Assembly: GCF_029688625.1 (NCBI RefSeq)
Contig: NZ_JARULC010000003.1
Coordinates: 186,001-250,000 of the forward strand
Source of the DNA: Qipengyuania marincola
Lineage (GTDB): Bacteria; Pseudomonadota; Alphaproteobacteria; Sphingomonadales; Sphingomonadaceae
DNA length: 64,000 nt
Direction of reading: 5' to 3'
Position numbers and translations under genes: made by a program
The notes under the pieces: model-generated
Databases searched by the model: none
Told to the model about the DNA's origin: nothing
The model's input: only the letters and a program-made list of their open reading frames with translations
Part shown: positions 18,248 to 26,792 of the stretch, piece by piece
How the letters are laid out: every line of letters starts with the position of its first letter
How positions within the stretch are numbered: the stretch's first letter is position 1

Positions 18248-20641
18248 TTAATGCGCGGTCGGCGACGACGGGATTGCCTGCGTATGATCGGGCTGGCTGG
18301 CCAGATCGTCAGCTTCGGACCACTCGATCGGTTCGGGAAGTGTGCAAAGCGCGTGTTCCAGCACCTCGTCGACGTGGCTGACCGGAACGATCTCCAGACC
18401 CTCCTTCACATTCGCCGGAATCTCGACAAGGTCCTTCACATTCTCTTCGGGGATCAGCACTTTCTTGATGCCGCCACGAAGGGCCGCGAGCAGCTTTTCT
18501 TTGAGACCACCGATAGCCAGCACCCTGCCGCGCAGGGTAACTTCCCCGGTCATCGCCACATCGCAGCGGACCGGAATACCCGACAGCGTCGAGACGATCG
18601 AGGTCACCATGCCGACGCCTGCGCTTGGCCCGTCCTTCGGCACCGCGCCTTCGGGCAGGTGGATGTGGATATTGCGGCGATGGAACAGGCTCGGGCGGAT
18701 ACCGTAATGCGGCGCGCGCGCCTTCACGAAGCTGAAGGCCGCCGCAACACTTTCGTTCATCACGTCGCCCAGCTTGCCGGTCGTCTTGATCTCACCCTTG
18801 CCCGGCGTCGTCACGCTTTCGATGGTGAGCAGTTCGCCGCCGACCTCGGTCCATGCAAGACCGGTAACGGCGCCAACTTGCGGCTCTTCCTCGCCCATGC
18901 CGTGCTTGAATTTGCGAACACCGGCGAAATCGCTGAGGTTGTCGGGCGTGATGGTCACGCTTTCGGCCTTGCCTTCAAGGATCTTGCGAAGGCTCTTGCG
19001 CGCCAGTCGCGCCAGTTCGCGTTCGAGAGTACGGACGCCGGCTTCGCGCGTATAATAGCGGATGAGGTCGCGCAGCCCATCTTCGGTCAGCGCGAACTCA
19101 TCGTCCTTGAGACCATGTTCCTCGATCTGCTTGGGCAGCAGGTGCCGCTTGGCAATCTCGACCTTCTCGTCTTCCGTGTAGCCTTCAAGCCGGATGATCT
19201 CCATCCGGTCCAGCAGCGGCTGTGGCAGATTAAGACTGTTCGCGGTGGTCACGAACATGATGTCCGATAGGTCGAGGTCCAGCTCCAGATAGTGGTCCTG
19301 GAACTTGTTGTTCTGTTCGGGGTCCAGCACTTCGAGCAAGGCCGAGGCCGGGTCGCCGCGGAAATCCTGTCCGAGCTTGTCGATCTCGTCGAGCAGGAAC
19401 AGCGGATTGATCTTGCCCGCCTTCTTGAGGTTGCTGACGATCTTGCCCGGGAGCGACCCGATGTAGGTGCGCCGGTGGCCACGAATTTCCGCCTCGTCAC
19501 GAACGCCGCCGAGCGACTGGCGCACGAATTCGCGCCCCGTGGCCTTTGCGATCGACTTGCCGAGCGAGGTCTTGCCCACACCCGGAGGGCCGACGAGGCA
19601 CAGGATCGGCCCCTTGAGCTTCTTCGTCCGGGCCTGCACGGCGAGATATTCGACGATCCGGTCCTTGACCTTCTCGAGCCCGTAATGGTCCGCATCGAGC
19701 ACCTTCTGGGCTTCGCCGATATCCTTTTTGACCTTGCTTTTCTTGCCCCAGGGCAGGCCGAGCAGCACGTCGAGATAATTGCGGATGACGGTCGCCTCCG
19801 CGCTCATCGGCTGCATGCTCTTGAGCTTCTTGAGCTCGCTTTCGGCCTTTTCGCGCGCTTCCTTGCTGAGCTTGGTCTTGGCAATCTTCTCGGTAAGTTC
19901 GGCGATCTCGTTGCCGCCGTCCTCGTCATCGCCGCCCAGCTCGTTCTGGATCGCCTTAAGCTGTTCGTTGAGGTAATATTCGCGCTGGGTCTTTTCCATC
20001 TGCCGCTTCACACGGCCACGAATGCGACGCTCCACCTGAAGCACCGACAATTCGCCTTCCATGAAGGACATGACCATTTCGAGCCGCTTCAGCGGATCGT
20101 GCTCGACCAGCAAGGCCTGCTTGTCGGAAACCTTGGCATTTATGGCAGCGGCGAGCGTGTCAGCCAGCTCGCCCGCATCGTCGATGTCGGCAAGCTGTTC
20201 GGCCGCGTCTTCGCCGATCTTCTTGTTGAGCTTGGCATAATCGCCGAACTGTTCGACGACCTGCCGCATCATCGCCGTGACCTCGCTACCCGAGGCCGTC
20301 ACCGGATCGCGCGAGCTGACTTCGGCCACGACATGGTCGTCACGCTCGATCAGCGAGTCCAGCTTTGCCCGACGTGTACCCTCGACCAGGACGCGCACCG
20401 TGCCATCGGGCAGTTTCAGGAGTTGGAGGACCTGCGCAACCACGCCGATCTCGTAGAGGTCGCCGCGTTCCGGATCGTCGCAGCCGGGATCCAGCTGGGC
20501 AAGGAGGAAGATGTCCTTTGACCCTTCCATCGCCACTTCCAGCGCCGCGACCGATTTATCGCGGCCCACGAACAATGGCACGACCATACCGGGAAAAACC
20601 ACGATGTCGCGCAGGGGAAGGAGGGGAAATGCGTTGCTCAT
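18248..20641 (-). CDS. lon: ATP-dependent protease Lon
   Basis: 797 residues: N-terminal LAN substrate domain (LPLLPLRDIVVFPGM start), coiled middle, AAA+ module with Walker A GPPGVGKTS (about 355) and Walker B LFLLDEIDK, sensor residues, then the serine-lysine protease domain with PKDGPSAGVGM (catalytic Ser, about 677) and the catalytic Lys in GGLKEKLLAA. It degrades misfolded and regulatory proteins (CcrM, DnaA and SciP in related bacteria). Upstream there is an RpoH-like promoter candidate. Confidence 0.97.
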   Translation of the reverse strand: MSNAFPLLPLRDIVVFPGMVVPLFVGRDKSVAALEVAMEGSKDIFLLAQLDPGCDDPERGDLYEIGVVAQVLQLLKLPDGTVRVLVEGTRRAKLDSLIERDDHVVAEVSSRDPVTASGSEVTAMMRQVVEQFGDYAKLNKKIGEDAAEQLADIDDAGELADTLAAAINAKVSDKQALLVEHDPLKRLEMVMSFMEGELSVLQVERRIRGRVKRQMEKTQREYYLNEQLKAIQNELGGDDEDGGNEIAELTEKIAKTKLSKEAREKAESELKKLKSMQPMSAEATVIRNYLDVLLGLPWGKKSKVKKDIGEAQKVLDADHYGLEKVKDRIVEYLAVQARTKKLKGPILCLVGPPGVGKTSLGKSIAKATGREFVRQSLGGVRDEAEIRGHRRTYIGSLPGKIVSNLKKAGKINPLFLLDEIDKLGQDFRGDPASALLEVLDPEQNNKFQDHYLELDLDLSDIMFVTTANSLNLPQPLLDRMEIIRLEGYTEDEKVEIAKRHLLPKQIEEHGLKDDEFALTEDGLRDLIRYYTREAGVRTLERELARLARKSLRKILEGKAESVTITPDNLSDFAGVRKFKHGMGEEEPQVGAVTGLAWTEVGGELLTIESVTTPGKGEIKTTGKLGDVMNESVAAAFSFVKARAPHYGIRPSLFHRRNIHIHLPEGAVPKDGPSAGVGMVTSIVSTLSGIPVRCDVAMTGEVTLRGRVLAIGGLKEKLLAALRGGIKKVLIPEENVKDLVEIPANVKEGLEIVPVSHVDEVLEHALCTLPEPIEWSEADDLASQPDHTQAIPSSPTAH

Positions 20642-20678
20642 AAATGAATTCCGTCAGGGGGCTTTGCCGTATGAGCGG

Positions 20679-20708
20679 AATATGGTGACGCCCTTGGCAC
20701 TTCGCAAC
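20679..20708 (-). promoter_or_regulatory. Candidate heat-shock (RpoH) promoter of lon
   Basis: On the minus strand GTTGCGAA (20701-20708) is followed about 15 bp later by CCATATT (20679-20685). CCATAT is the characteristic -10 of alphaproteobacterial RpoH promoters, and lon is commonly in that regulon. The -35 is weak (GTTG rather than CTTG). Confidence 0.35.
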
Positions 20709-20724
20709 GCAGCAACGCCATAAG

Positions 20725-20760
20725 GGTGTGGACGGGGGGAGCATGCTGCCCCCCGCCACC
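20725..20760. terminator. GC-rich hairpin after ybaB
   Basis: GGTGTGGACGGGGGG (20725-20739) pairs imperfectly with GCCCCCCGCCACC (20748-20760). It lies just after the ybaB stop and upstream of lon. There is no T tract, so it may be only a weak or Rho-assisted terminator. Confidence 0.4.
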
Positions 20761-20771
20761 TGATTTGAAGG

Positions 20772-21107
20772 TCACATGCCCGGCAGTTTCATGCCCGGCG
20801 GAAGGCCCATCCCCTGCTGGATCTTGGCCATTTCCTCATTGGACACTCGATCCGCCTTGTCACGCGCGTCGTTGAAAGCCGCCGCGACAAGATCCTCCAC
20901 CATCTGCTTTTCTTCGGGCTTCATCATGCTGTCGTCGATTGTCACCCCGAGAATGCGGCCGCGAGCGGTGGCGCGCACTTTCACCAGTCCGCCACCGGCT
21001 GTCCCCTCGACATGGATCTCGTCGAGCTTGGCCTGAGCCTCGTTCATCTGTTTCTGGATCTGTTCGGCGGCCTGCTGGGCCTGGGCGAGCATTTCTTCCA
21101 TGTTCAT
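20772..21107 (-). CDS. YbaB/EbfC-family nucleoid-associated protein
   Basis: 111 residues, the family's usual length, with the helical arm MLAQAQQAAEQIQKQMNEAQ, the central beta sheet (GGGLVKVRATARGRI) and the conserved LEDLVAAAFNDA-type helix (here VEDLVAAAFNDA), ending in a Met/Gly/Pro-rich tail. It binds DNA as a dimer. The 4-bp ATGA overlap with dnaX is the very widely conserved dnaX-ybaB pair. Confidence 0.93.
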   Translation of the reverse strand: MNMEEMLAQAQQAAEQIQKQMNEAQAKLDEIHVEGTAGGGLVKVRATARGRILGVTIDDSMMKPEEKQMVEDLVAAAFNDARDKADRVSNEEMAKIQQGMGLPPGMKLPGM

Positions 21108-22939
21108 GCGTTTCTACTCCACGGTACGGTGCGGCGCGATGGGGGGGATGCGCCGTCTTCAATCAATTCTGCGTCGGGAAAGGTGTCAAAGGCTGCCTTG
21201 ACTAGCGGGTGCGCGCGCAGGGCAGCAGCGGCTTCCTGCTGCATGGCATGATCCTGTTCGACCAGCGAAGGAGACCCGTAGCTGCCGTCCACCTGCTCGA
21301 CCACCCAGCGTTTGCCGGTGTGGCGATGAAGGGTATCCTTCAGGACCGGCACGATATCGTCCGAGAATTTGCCGTCACGCGTAAAGCGCAGGAGCCCGTC
21401 CGCCAGGTCGACTACACGGACCTGCAACCGCATGACGCTTGCCTCGGTCATCATTCCCGACGCATCGATCGCTTCGACCAGCACCTTCCAGTCCAGAGCC
21501 GATTGTGCAGCAGGAGCAGCATTGCCCTCTGCCGCGTGGGTCGGGGAGGATGAGGCGGGCCGCGCTGCCAGATCCTCGATCTGTTTGGCCAGCTTGCCCG
21601 GGTCGGGAAGCTGAGTGGCATGCAGGACGCGCAGCAATGCCATGCGCAAGGACACCAGTGGGTCGGGAGCCAACCGGACTTCCTCATGCCCCTTCAGCAG
21701 CAATTGCCACAGCCGGTGGACCTGCCCGACATCGAGCCGTTCCGCCCACTCACCAAGGACTTCGCGTTCCTCCTGCGTCGCGCCTTCGGCATCGCCACCC
21801 GAAACCTGCGCCAGGGCGATGCGATGCGCGAGGTCCATTTGCGCGCGCATCAGCGCGAGCGGCTCAACGCCGAGCGCGTATTGCTCGTCGATACTTTTCA
21901 GCAACTCCTGGGCCTCGCCAGCCAGGATTTGCGAAAGCAAGCGTCGCTGCGCCGACTTGTCGGCCAGGCCGAGCATGTCGCGGACGCGCTCGGCGGTCAC
22001 CCTGCCCTCTGTGTCGAGGTCGGCATGCGCGATCGCCTGGTCGAGTATCGAGAGACCGTCGCGCACAGAGCCTTCCGCCGCACCGGCAATGATGTTCAGT
22101 GCCTCGGCATCGGCCTCGACGCCTTCCTTGCGGCAGATCTCGGCAAAATGCGCCTCCAGCAGTTCAAGCGGAATTCGCCGCAGGTCGAAGCGCTGGGTGC
22201 GGCTGAGAACAGTGACCGGTAGCTTTTCCACCTCGGTCGTCGCGAAGAGGAACTTCACATGCGCAGGCGGTTCCTCAAGTGTCTTAAGCAAGGCATTGAA
22301 AGCATTGCGCGACAGCATGTGGACTTCGTCGATTATGTAGATCTTGTAGCGCGCCGAAACCGCGGCGTAGCGAACGGCTTCGATGATTTCCCGCACATCG
22401 TCGACGCCGGTATGGCTGGCAGCGTCCATCTCGATCACATCGATGTGCCGCCCTTCGGCAATCGCGCGACAAGGTTCGCATTCGCCGCAGGGGCTGATCG
22501 TCGGCCCACCCTGCCCGTCAGGACCAATGCAATTAAGTGCCTTGGCGATCAGGCGCGCGGTCGAGGTCTTCCCCACCCCACGCACGCCAGTCATCAGGAA
22601 GGCATGTGCCAGCCGATCGCGCGCGATGGCATTGGCCAGCGTACGGACCATCGCGTCTTGCCCGATCAGCTCGGCGAAGGTCTGCGGCCGGTACTTGCGA
22701 GCAAGCACGCGATAGGGTTGCGCTGCGGTGGCGGGAGGCGGAGCGCGAGTTTCGGCGGGACCTGGTGCCGCGACCGGCGTGACTTCGGGCGTGACCTGCT
22801 CGGGAGCAGGCGATGGCTGCGGCGCGTCACCGAACATAGAGTTCTGCCCCGCAGCTTCGAGCTCGGCAGCGCTCGGCGCGGCCTCGTCTGCCTCGCTTTC
22901 CCATGGCAGCGCGTCGGGATTGTCCGGTGAATCACCCAT
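21104..22939 (-). CDS. dnaX: DNA polymerase III subunit gamma/tau
   Basis: 611 residues. An acidic Ala/Pro-rich N-terminal extension of about 75 residues precedes the AAA+ clamp-loader core: YRPQTFAELIGQ, Walker A GVRGVGKTS, zinc cysteines in CGECEPC plus the preceding LNC and PC, Walker B IIDEVHML, and SRC-type sensor SRTQRFDLRRI. The C-terminal tau region (about 430-611) contacts the polymerase. It loads the sliding clamp. The N-terminal extension is unlike E. coli DnaX but common in Sphingomonadales. Confidence 0.96.
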   Translation of the reverse strand: MGDSPDNPDALPWESEADEAAPSAAELEAAGQNSMFGDAPQPSPAPEQVTPEVTPVAAPGPAETRAPPPATAAQPYRVLARKYRPQTFAELIGQDAMVRTLANAIARDRLAHAFLMTGVRGVGKTSTARLIAKALNCIGPDGQGGPTISPCGECEPCRAIAEGRHIDVIEMDAASHTGVDDVREIIEAVRYAAVSARYKIYIIDEVHMLSRNAFNALLKTLEEPPAHVKFLFATTEVEKLPVTVLSRTQRFDLRRIPLELLEAHFAEICRKEGVEADAEALNIIAGAAEGSVRDGLSILDQAIAHADLDTEGRVTAERVRDMLGLADKSAQRRLLSQILAGEAQELLKSIDEQYALGVEPLALMRAQMDLAHRIALAQVSGGDAEGATQEEREVLGEWAERLDVGQVHRLWQLLLKGHEEVRLAPDPLVSLRMALLRVLHATQLPDPGKLAKQIEDLAARPASSSPTHAAEGNAAPAAQSALDWKVLVEAIDASGMMTEASVMRLQVRVVDLADGLLRFTRDGKFSDDIVPVLKDTLHRHTGKRWVVEQVDGSYGSPSLVEQDHAMQQEAAAALRAHPLVKAAFDTFPDAELIEDGASPPSRRTVPWSRNA

Positions 22940-23025
22940 GCGACATTAGGTAGGCACTGACGCGCCGAATGTCATGCGGACATCTTGTCCAATATGTGGG
23001 TGAAAGGGAGGCGATCTTGTCGGAG

Positions 23026-23122
23026 GCTCCCTGCAAGAAGGAGCCGGGCGACCCGCCGCAATTCACCTGGGCTGCTTCCTTCCGGACCTGACCCGGTGAG
23101 CGAACGCAAACGTCCACCCGAC
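23026..23122 (-). ncRNA. ffs: Signal recognition particle RNA, bacterial small type (4.5S)
   Basis: The minus strand contains the invariant SRP apical region GGTCAGGTCCGGAAGGAAGC (23066-23085 on the plus strand as its complement) flanked by pairing arms GGGTGGACG (23111-23119) and GGGCGACCC-complement (23046-23054). This is helix 8 with the GGAA tetraloop that binds Ffh. The extra stem 23025-23045 may be the 3' end or a processing hairpin, so the 3' boundary is approximate. Linkage to dnaX is common. Confidence 0.88.
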
Positions 23123-23158
23123 TCCCGGCGCGCCATATGGCGGCAAGCGGGCCCGACT

Positions 23159-24058
23159 TCAAGTGCCAGTTGCTGGGAGCGCTTTGGCAATCGTTGCAGC
23201 GACTTCGGCAAGTACCGCTTCCCCGTCGGCAATCGAACCGGATGACTGATTCAAATAGGCAGCAAGCACGTAGCGCTGCCCGTCCGGCGTGCTGAATACG
23301 GCGATGTCGTTGATGGCGCGGCGGTTTTCGGAACCGCACGTGCCGGTTTTGTCGCCGGCGTCCCATCGGGCCGGCAGACCGGCGCGCAACCTGCGGCTTC
23401 CAGTGGGCGTTTCGATCAGCCAATCCCTGAGAAGATTCCGGTCGTCCACCGGCATGGCATCGCCCCACACCAATTCGGACACGGTTCGCGCCATCGCCCG
23501 AGGGGTTGTCGTATCCCGCGGATCGCCCGCCGCATTCTCGTTCAGTGCAGGCTCGATCCGATCCAGCCGCGTCGCGTCGTCACCGATCTCGCGCAGCCAA
23601 GCGGTAAACCGAGCAGGCCCACCAATCTCCGCAAGCAACAGGTTTGCGGCCGTATTGTCACTTAAGGTCACGGCGTGATGCGCCGCTTCCAGTCCGCTCA
23701 TCCATCCGATCGACGCTCTTTCTTTTGCGTAGGGAGCATAGCTCAGAATATCAGCTGGTTCGAAATGCAGTTGCGCATCGCGTAAACCGGGTTGTCGCAG
23801 GGCCATTGCGGCCAGAGCGAATTTGAACGTCGAGCACAATGCGAAACGCTCCGCCCCGCGATAGCTGGTTATGACACCGTGTTCTTGCGAATATAACGCA
23901 ATTCCGATCCGCGCACCGGACCGGGCTTCGATCGCGCCGATACTATCGTACAGAACTCGATCCGGTTCGATGGCGTCGGCCACCGTTGGCGCTTCACTTG
24001 TGCACGCAACGCACAAGAGAGTGAGCGAAAGCAGCGCCGCTCGCGCTGTGGCGATCAC
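23159..24058 (-). CDS. Class A serine beta-lactamase with Cys69/Cys238 pair
   Basis: 299 residues with an N-terminal export signal ending near LLCVAC (possible lipobox, C19, though the -3 residue is Cys rather than Leu). All class A landmarks are present: S76-T-F-K79 (Ambler 70-73), S133-D-N (130-132), E169-P-A-L-N173 (166-170) and K237-T-G (234-236). C75 and C241 correspond to Ambler 69 and 238, the disulfide seen in KPC, SME and GES-type enzymes and in only a few others; T240 is at position 237. This suggests, but does not prove, a broad spectrum. Start GTG overlaps the NDUFS4-like gene by 4 bp. It is likely an intrinsic chromosomal gene as no mobile element is nearby. Confidence 0.9.
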   Translation of the reverse strand: MIATARAALLSLTLLCVACTSEAPTVADAIEPDRVLYDSIGAIEARSGARIGIALYSQEHGVITSYRGAERFALCSTFKFALAAMALRQPGLRDAQLHFEPADILSYAPYAKERASIGWMSGLEAAHHAVTLSDNTAANLLLAEIGGPARFTAWLREIGDDATRLDRIEPALNENAAGDPRDTTTPRAMARTVSELVWGDAMPVDDRNLLRDWLIETPTGSRRLRAGLPARWDAGDKTGTCGSENRRAINDIAVFSTPDGQRYVLAAYLNQSSGSIADGEAVLAEVAATIAKALPATGT

Positions 24059-24333
24059 CGAAAATTGTCGGCGTAAGCTTGCAGCTTGAGGCTCTTGGGC
24101 GGCGTCGCGTGGACGCGGGCGGTGATGCCGTATTTTTCGGCATAGGCCTTCGCCGCATCCTTGCTGGGAAAGGTCAGCGAGACCTGCGCCTGCGTATCGC
24201 CGCTGCCGGTCCAGCCCATCAGCGGATCAGGCCTGCGGGCTTCGGACTGTTCGAATTCGAGCACCCATTCGTCAACGCGGGCCTTGCCCGACTGCATTGC
24301 ACTCTTGGGTCGCTGGTAGATTCGTGCCGCCAT
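24055..24333 (-). CDS. ETC complex I accessory subunit, NDUFS4-like
   Basis: 92 residues matching the NDUFS4/NuoS-type family of alphaproteobacteria and mitochondria: ARIYQRPKSAMQSGKA near the N-terminus, WVLEFE, PLMGWTGSGDT and FPSKDAAKAYAEKYG are diagnostic. In mitochondria this subunit stabilises the N-module of NADH dehydrogenase. It has no other respiratory gene nearby in this window. It overlaps the beta-lactamase start (GTGA), so the two are probably on one transcript. Confidence 0.9.
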   Translation of the reverse strand: MAARIYQRPKSAMQSGKARVDEWVLEFEQSEARRPDPLMGWTGSGDTQAQVSLTFPSKDAAKAYAEKYGITARVHATPPKSLKLQAYADNFR

Positions 24334-24348
24334 GCCGCGCCCCTTAAT

Positions 24349-26784
24349 TCAACCGCCCGCCTTATGGAAGGCGTTCTTGGTCTTCAAACTCGGCTTTTCG
24401 GTCCAGGGTTCCTCGGGCCAGCGATGCTTGGGATAGCGCCCCTTCATGTCCTTGCGCACATCTGCCCAAGTGCCGCGCCAAAAGCCGGGCAGGTCGCGCG
24501 TCGCCTGGATCGGGCGACCCGCTGGGCTGGTGAATTTGAGGAGCAGCGGAGTGCGGCCGATCATCGGGTGACTATCGAGGCCGAACACTGCCTGCACTCG
24601 CACCTCGACGCTTGGCGCGTCGTCGCCAATGTAGTCGATAGCGTGCGTCGTGCCGGCAGGCGAGGTGAACGCGCGCGGCGCCTCGCTATCGAGCCGTTGC
24701 CGCTCGTTCCACTCGAGCAAGCCAAGAAGCGCATCGACCAAGCGCGCTTTCGGCAGGTCGAGATCGCGTCGGCCCTCGAGTAGCGGGACAAGCCAGAGAT
24801 CGGCAGTTTCGCGCAGGCTATCCTCTGCAAAACTGCCGAAACCCAGATAGCTCGCGCGCGCCCCCAGATCGGTTGGAATCAGTTTTGCCGGGTTTTCCAG
24901 TGCTTTATCCACAAGCATGTCCACAATAGCCTGCGCGTCCGGTTCAGGGTCCGTGCCGCGAGCGAGCGTGATCGCACCCAGCCTCCGCTCGACCAGCGCC
25001 TCGACCCGCTCGCCCTTCCAGCGCAGTACCTTGCGTCGCTCGATCCGATGATCGAGCCAGCGCTCGAGATCGGCTTCCTCCAGCTTTAGTGCAGCGGTGA
25101 TGCGCGCGCCCTTCGCCTGCCCCTGCGCGTCGCCGATGACGAGAAATTCCGCGCCCGCCAGCGAGGACGCGGGATCGAGCATGAACCCGCGCCCACCGGC
25201 GGCAATCCATTGCTCGCCCGACCCATCGCGTCTCCGGGCGATGAAGTCCGGGCGTCCGGCCGCGAGAAGGATAGCGAGCGGGACTTCGCGAGACCTCGTC
25301 TCACCGACCAGTTCGCTCGCGCGTTTCGCCCATCGGCCTGCGAGCTTGCGGCTCGCCTCCGCACGCACGCCGCGATCGCCATCCCACCGCGAGAGTCGCG
25401 CTTCAAGATCCTCGCCGCGACCGCCCAGCCCGCGTTCCTGCAACAGCAGGGCCAAGCGCGCCGCCGTTCGCGCGTCGCCCTGCTCCGCGCCGAACAAGAC
25501 CATCGCTGCCGATGCCGGATCGAGCGGCAGCGCAGCGAGCTTGTCTCCGAAAGCCGTGACCCGCGTTTCCGCATCGAGCGCGCCGAGCGCTTGCAAGGTC
25601 GTTCGGGCGGCTGCCACGGAGGGCTCGGGCGGCGGGTCCAGCCATTGCAGGCTGGTCGGATCGCTCGTCCCCCATTTCGCAAGTCCGAGCACCAGTGGAG
25701 CAAGGTCGGACGTTGCCATTTCGGGCGGGTCGAACCGTGGCCTGCCGCCATGCCCGCCCTCTTCCCACAGGCGATAGGCGACGCCCGGACCCTGCCGCGC
25801 GGCACGCCCTGCCCGCTGCGCCGCGGCGGCCTGGCTGGCGCGGTGGGTGACGAGATGGGTCGTCCCGGCGGCTCTATCGAATTCCGCCCGGCGCGATAGT
25901 CCGGCGTCGACCACCACGGAGACCCCGTCCAGCGTGAGCGAGGTCTCGGCAATGGCAGTCGCGAGCACGATGCGGCGTCGGCCCTCGGGATCGCGGCGAA
26001 TGGCGGCGCGTTGCTCGGCAGGCTGCACCTGCCCATGCAGCGGCAGCACGAGCGCTTCGGGAATCCGGGCGGCAAGACGTTCGCGAGTCCGCTCGATCTC
26101 GCCCACTCCCGGCAGGAAAGCGAGGATATCGCCGTCTTCCTCGCGCCAGGCGGTGGCTATCGCGGCCGTCATCGCATCCTCGATCCGGTCCTGCGGCGAC
26201 GAACCGAGCCACCGAATATCGAGCGGGTAGGCGCGCCCTTCGCTCTCGATTACGGACGTTTCGGGGCCAAGCAACTGGGCGAACCGCGCACCATCGATTG
26301 TCGCCGACATGACCAGAATGCGCAGATCCTCGCGCAGTACCGAGCGGGTCTCCAGCGCCAGTGCGAGCCCGAGATCGCTGTCGAGATGCCGTTCGTGCGC
26401 CTCGTCGAACAGGATTGCGGAGACGCCACGAAGGTCGGCATCGTCGAGGATCATGTTGACGAAGATCGCTTCGGTAACGACCAGGACGCGCGTCCGCGCC
26501 GAGCGCTTGCTGTCGAGGCGGGTGAGATAGCCGATCGTCTCGCCTGGGCTCTCTCCCAGCATGCGAGCCATCTGCTCTGCAGCGGCGCGGGCTGCGACCC
26601 GGCGCGGTGAAGTGAGGATGACCGTGCCTGTGCACCAGGCCTCATGGATCAAGGCCGGGGCGACAGCCGTTGTCTTGCCCGCTCCCGGCGGCGCGACCAG
26701 CACTGCGCCCGTATCCGATCGCAAGGCTGCGACGAGATCGGGCAGAACAGACGTAATCGGCAGGTCGGGCACGCCGGCGCCCAT
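24349..26784 (-). CDS. hrpB: ATP-dependent helicase HrpB (DEAH-box)
   Basis: 811 residues from ATG 26784; a TTG four codons upstream (26796) would overlap the ispB-like stop as TTGA and is an alternative. Helicase motifs in order: APPGAGKTT (I), TSPRRVAARAAA (Ia), LFDEAHERHLDSD (II), SATID (III), and QRAGRAARQGPGVAYRLW (VI). The long C-terminal HrpB-specific domain ends with the WPEEPW segment typical of the family. It is a putative RNA helicase whose cellular substrate is not known. Confidence 0.93.
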   Translation of the reverse strand: MGAGVPDLPITSVLPDLVAALRSDTGAVLVAPPGAGKTTAVAPALIHEAWCTGTVILTSPRRVAARAAAEQMARMLGESPGETIGYLTRLDSKRSARTRVLVVTEAIFVNMILDDADLRGVSAILFDEAHERHLDSDLGLALALETRSVLREDLRILVMSATIDGARFAQLLGPETSVIESEGRAYPLDIRWLGSSPQDRIEDAMTAAIATAWREEDGDILAFLPGVGEIERTRERLAARIPEALVLPLHGQVQPAEQRAAIRRDPEGRRRIVLATAIAETSLTLDGVSVVVDAGLSRRAEFDRAAGTTHLVTHRASQAAAAQRAGRAARQGPGVAYRLWEEGGHGGRPRFDPPEMATSDLAPLVLGLAKWGTSDPTSLQWLDPPPEPSVAAARTTLQALGALDAETRVTAFGDKLAALPLDPASAAMVLFGAEQGDARTAARLALLLQERGLGGRGEDLEARLSRWDGDRGVRAEASRKLAGRWAKRASELVGETRSREVPLAILLAAGRPDFIARRRDGSGEQWIAAGGRGFMLDPASSLAGAEFLVIGDAQGQAKGARITAALKLEEADLERWLDHRIERRKVLRWKGERVEALVERRLGAITLARGTDPEPDAQAIVDMLVDKALENPAKLIPTDLGARASYLGFGSFAEDSLRETADLWLVPLLEGRRDLDLPKARLVDALLGLLEWNERQRLDSEAPRAFTSPAGTTHAIDYIGDDAPSVEVRVQAVFGLDSHPMIGRTPLLLKFTSPAGRPIQATRDLPGFWRGTWADVRKDMKGRYPKHRWPEEPWTEKPSLKTKNAFHKAGG

Positions 26785-26792
26785 GCGATTGC

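Noticed and set aside
18041-19270. 409-codon plus-strand frame antisense to lon
   Set aside because: Shadow of Lon coding sequence; no Shine-Dalgarno or family motifs.
23025-23045. Hairpin after SRP RNA as intrinsic terminator
   Set aside because: Stem is present but no T run follows on the minus strand; it may be part of the RNA 3' end.
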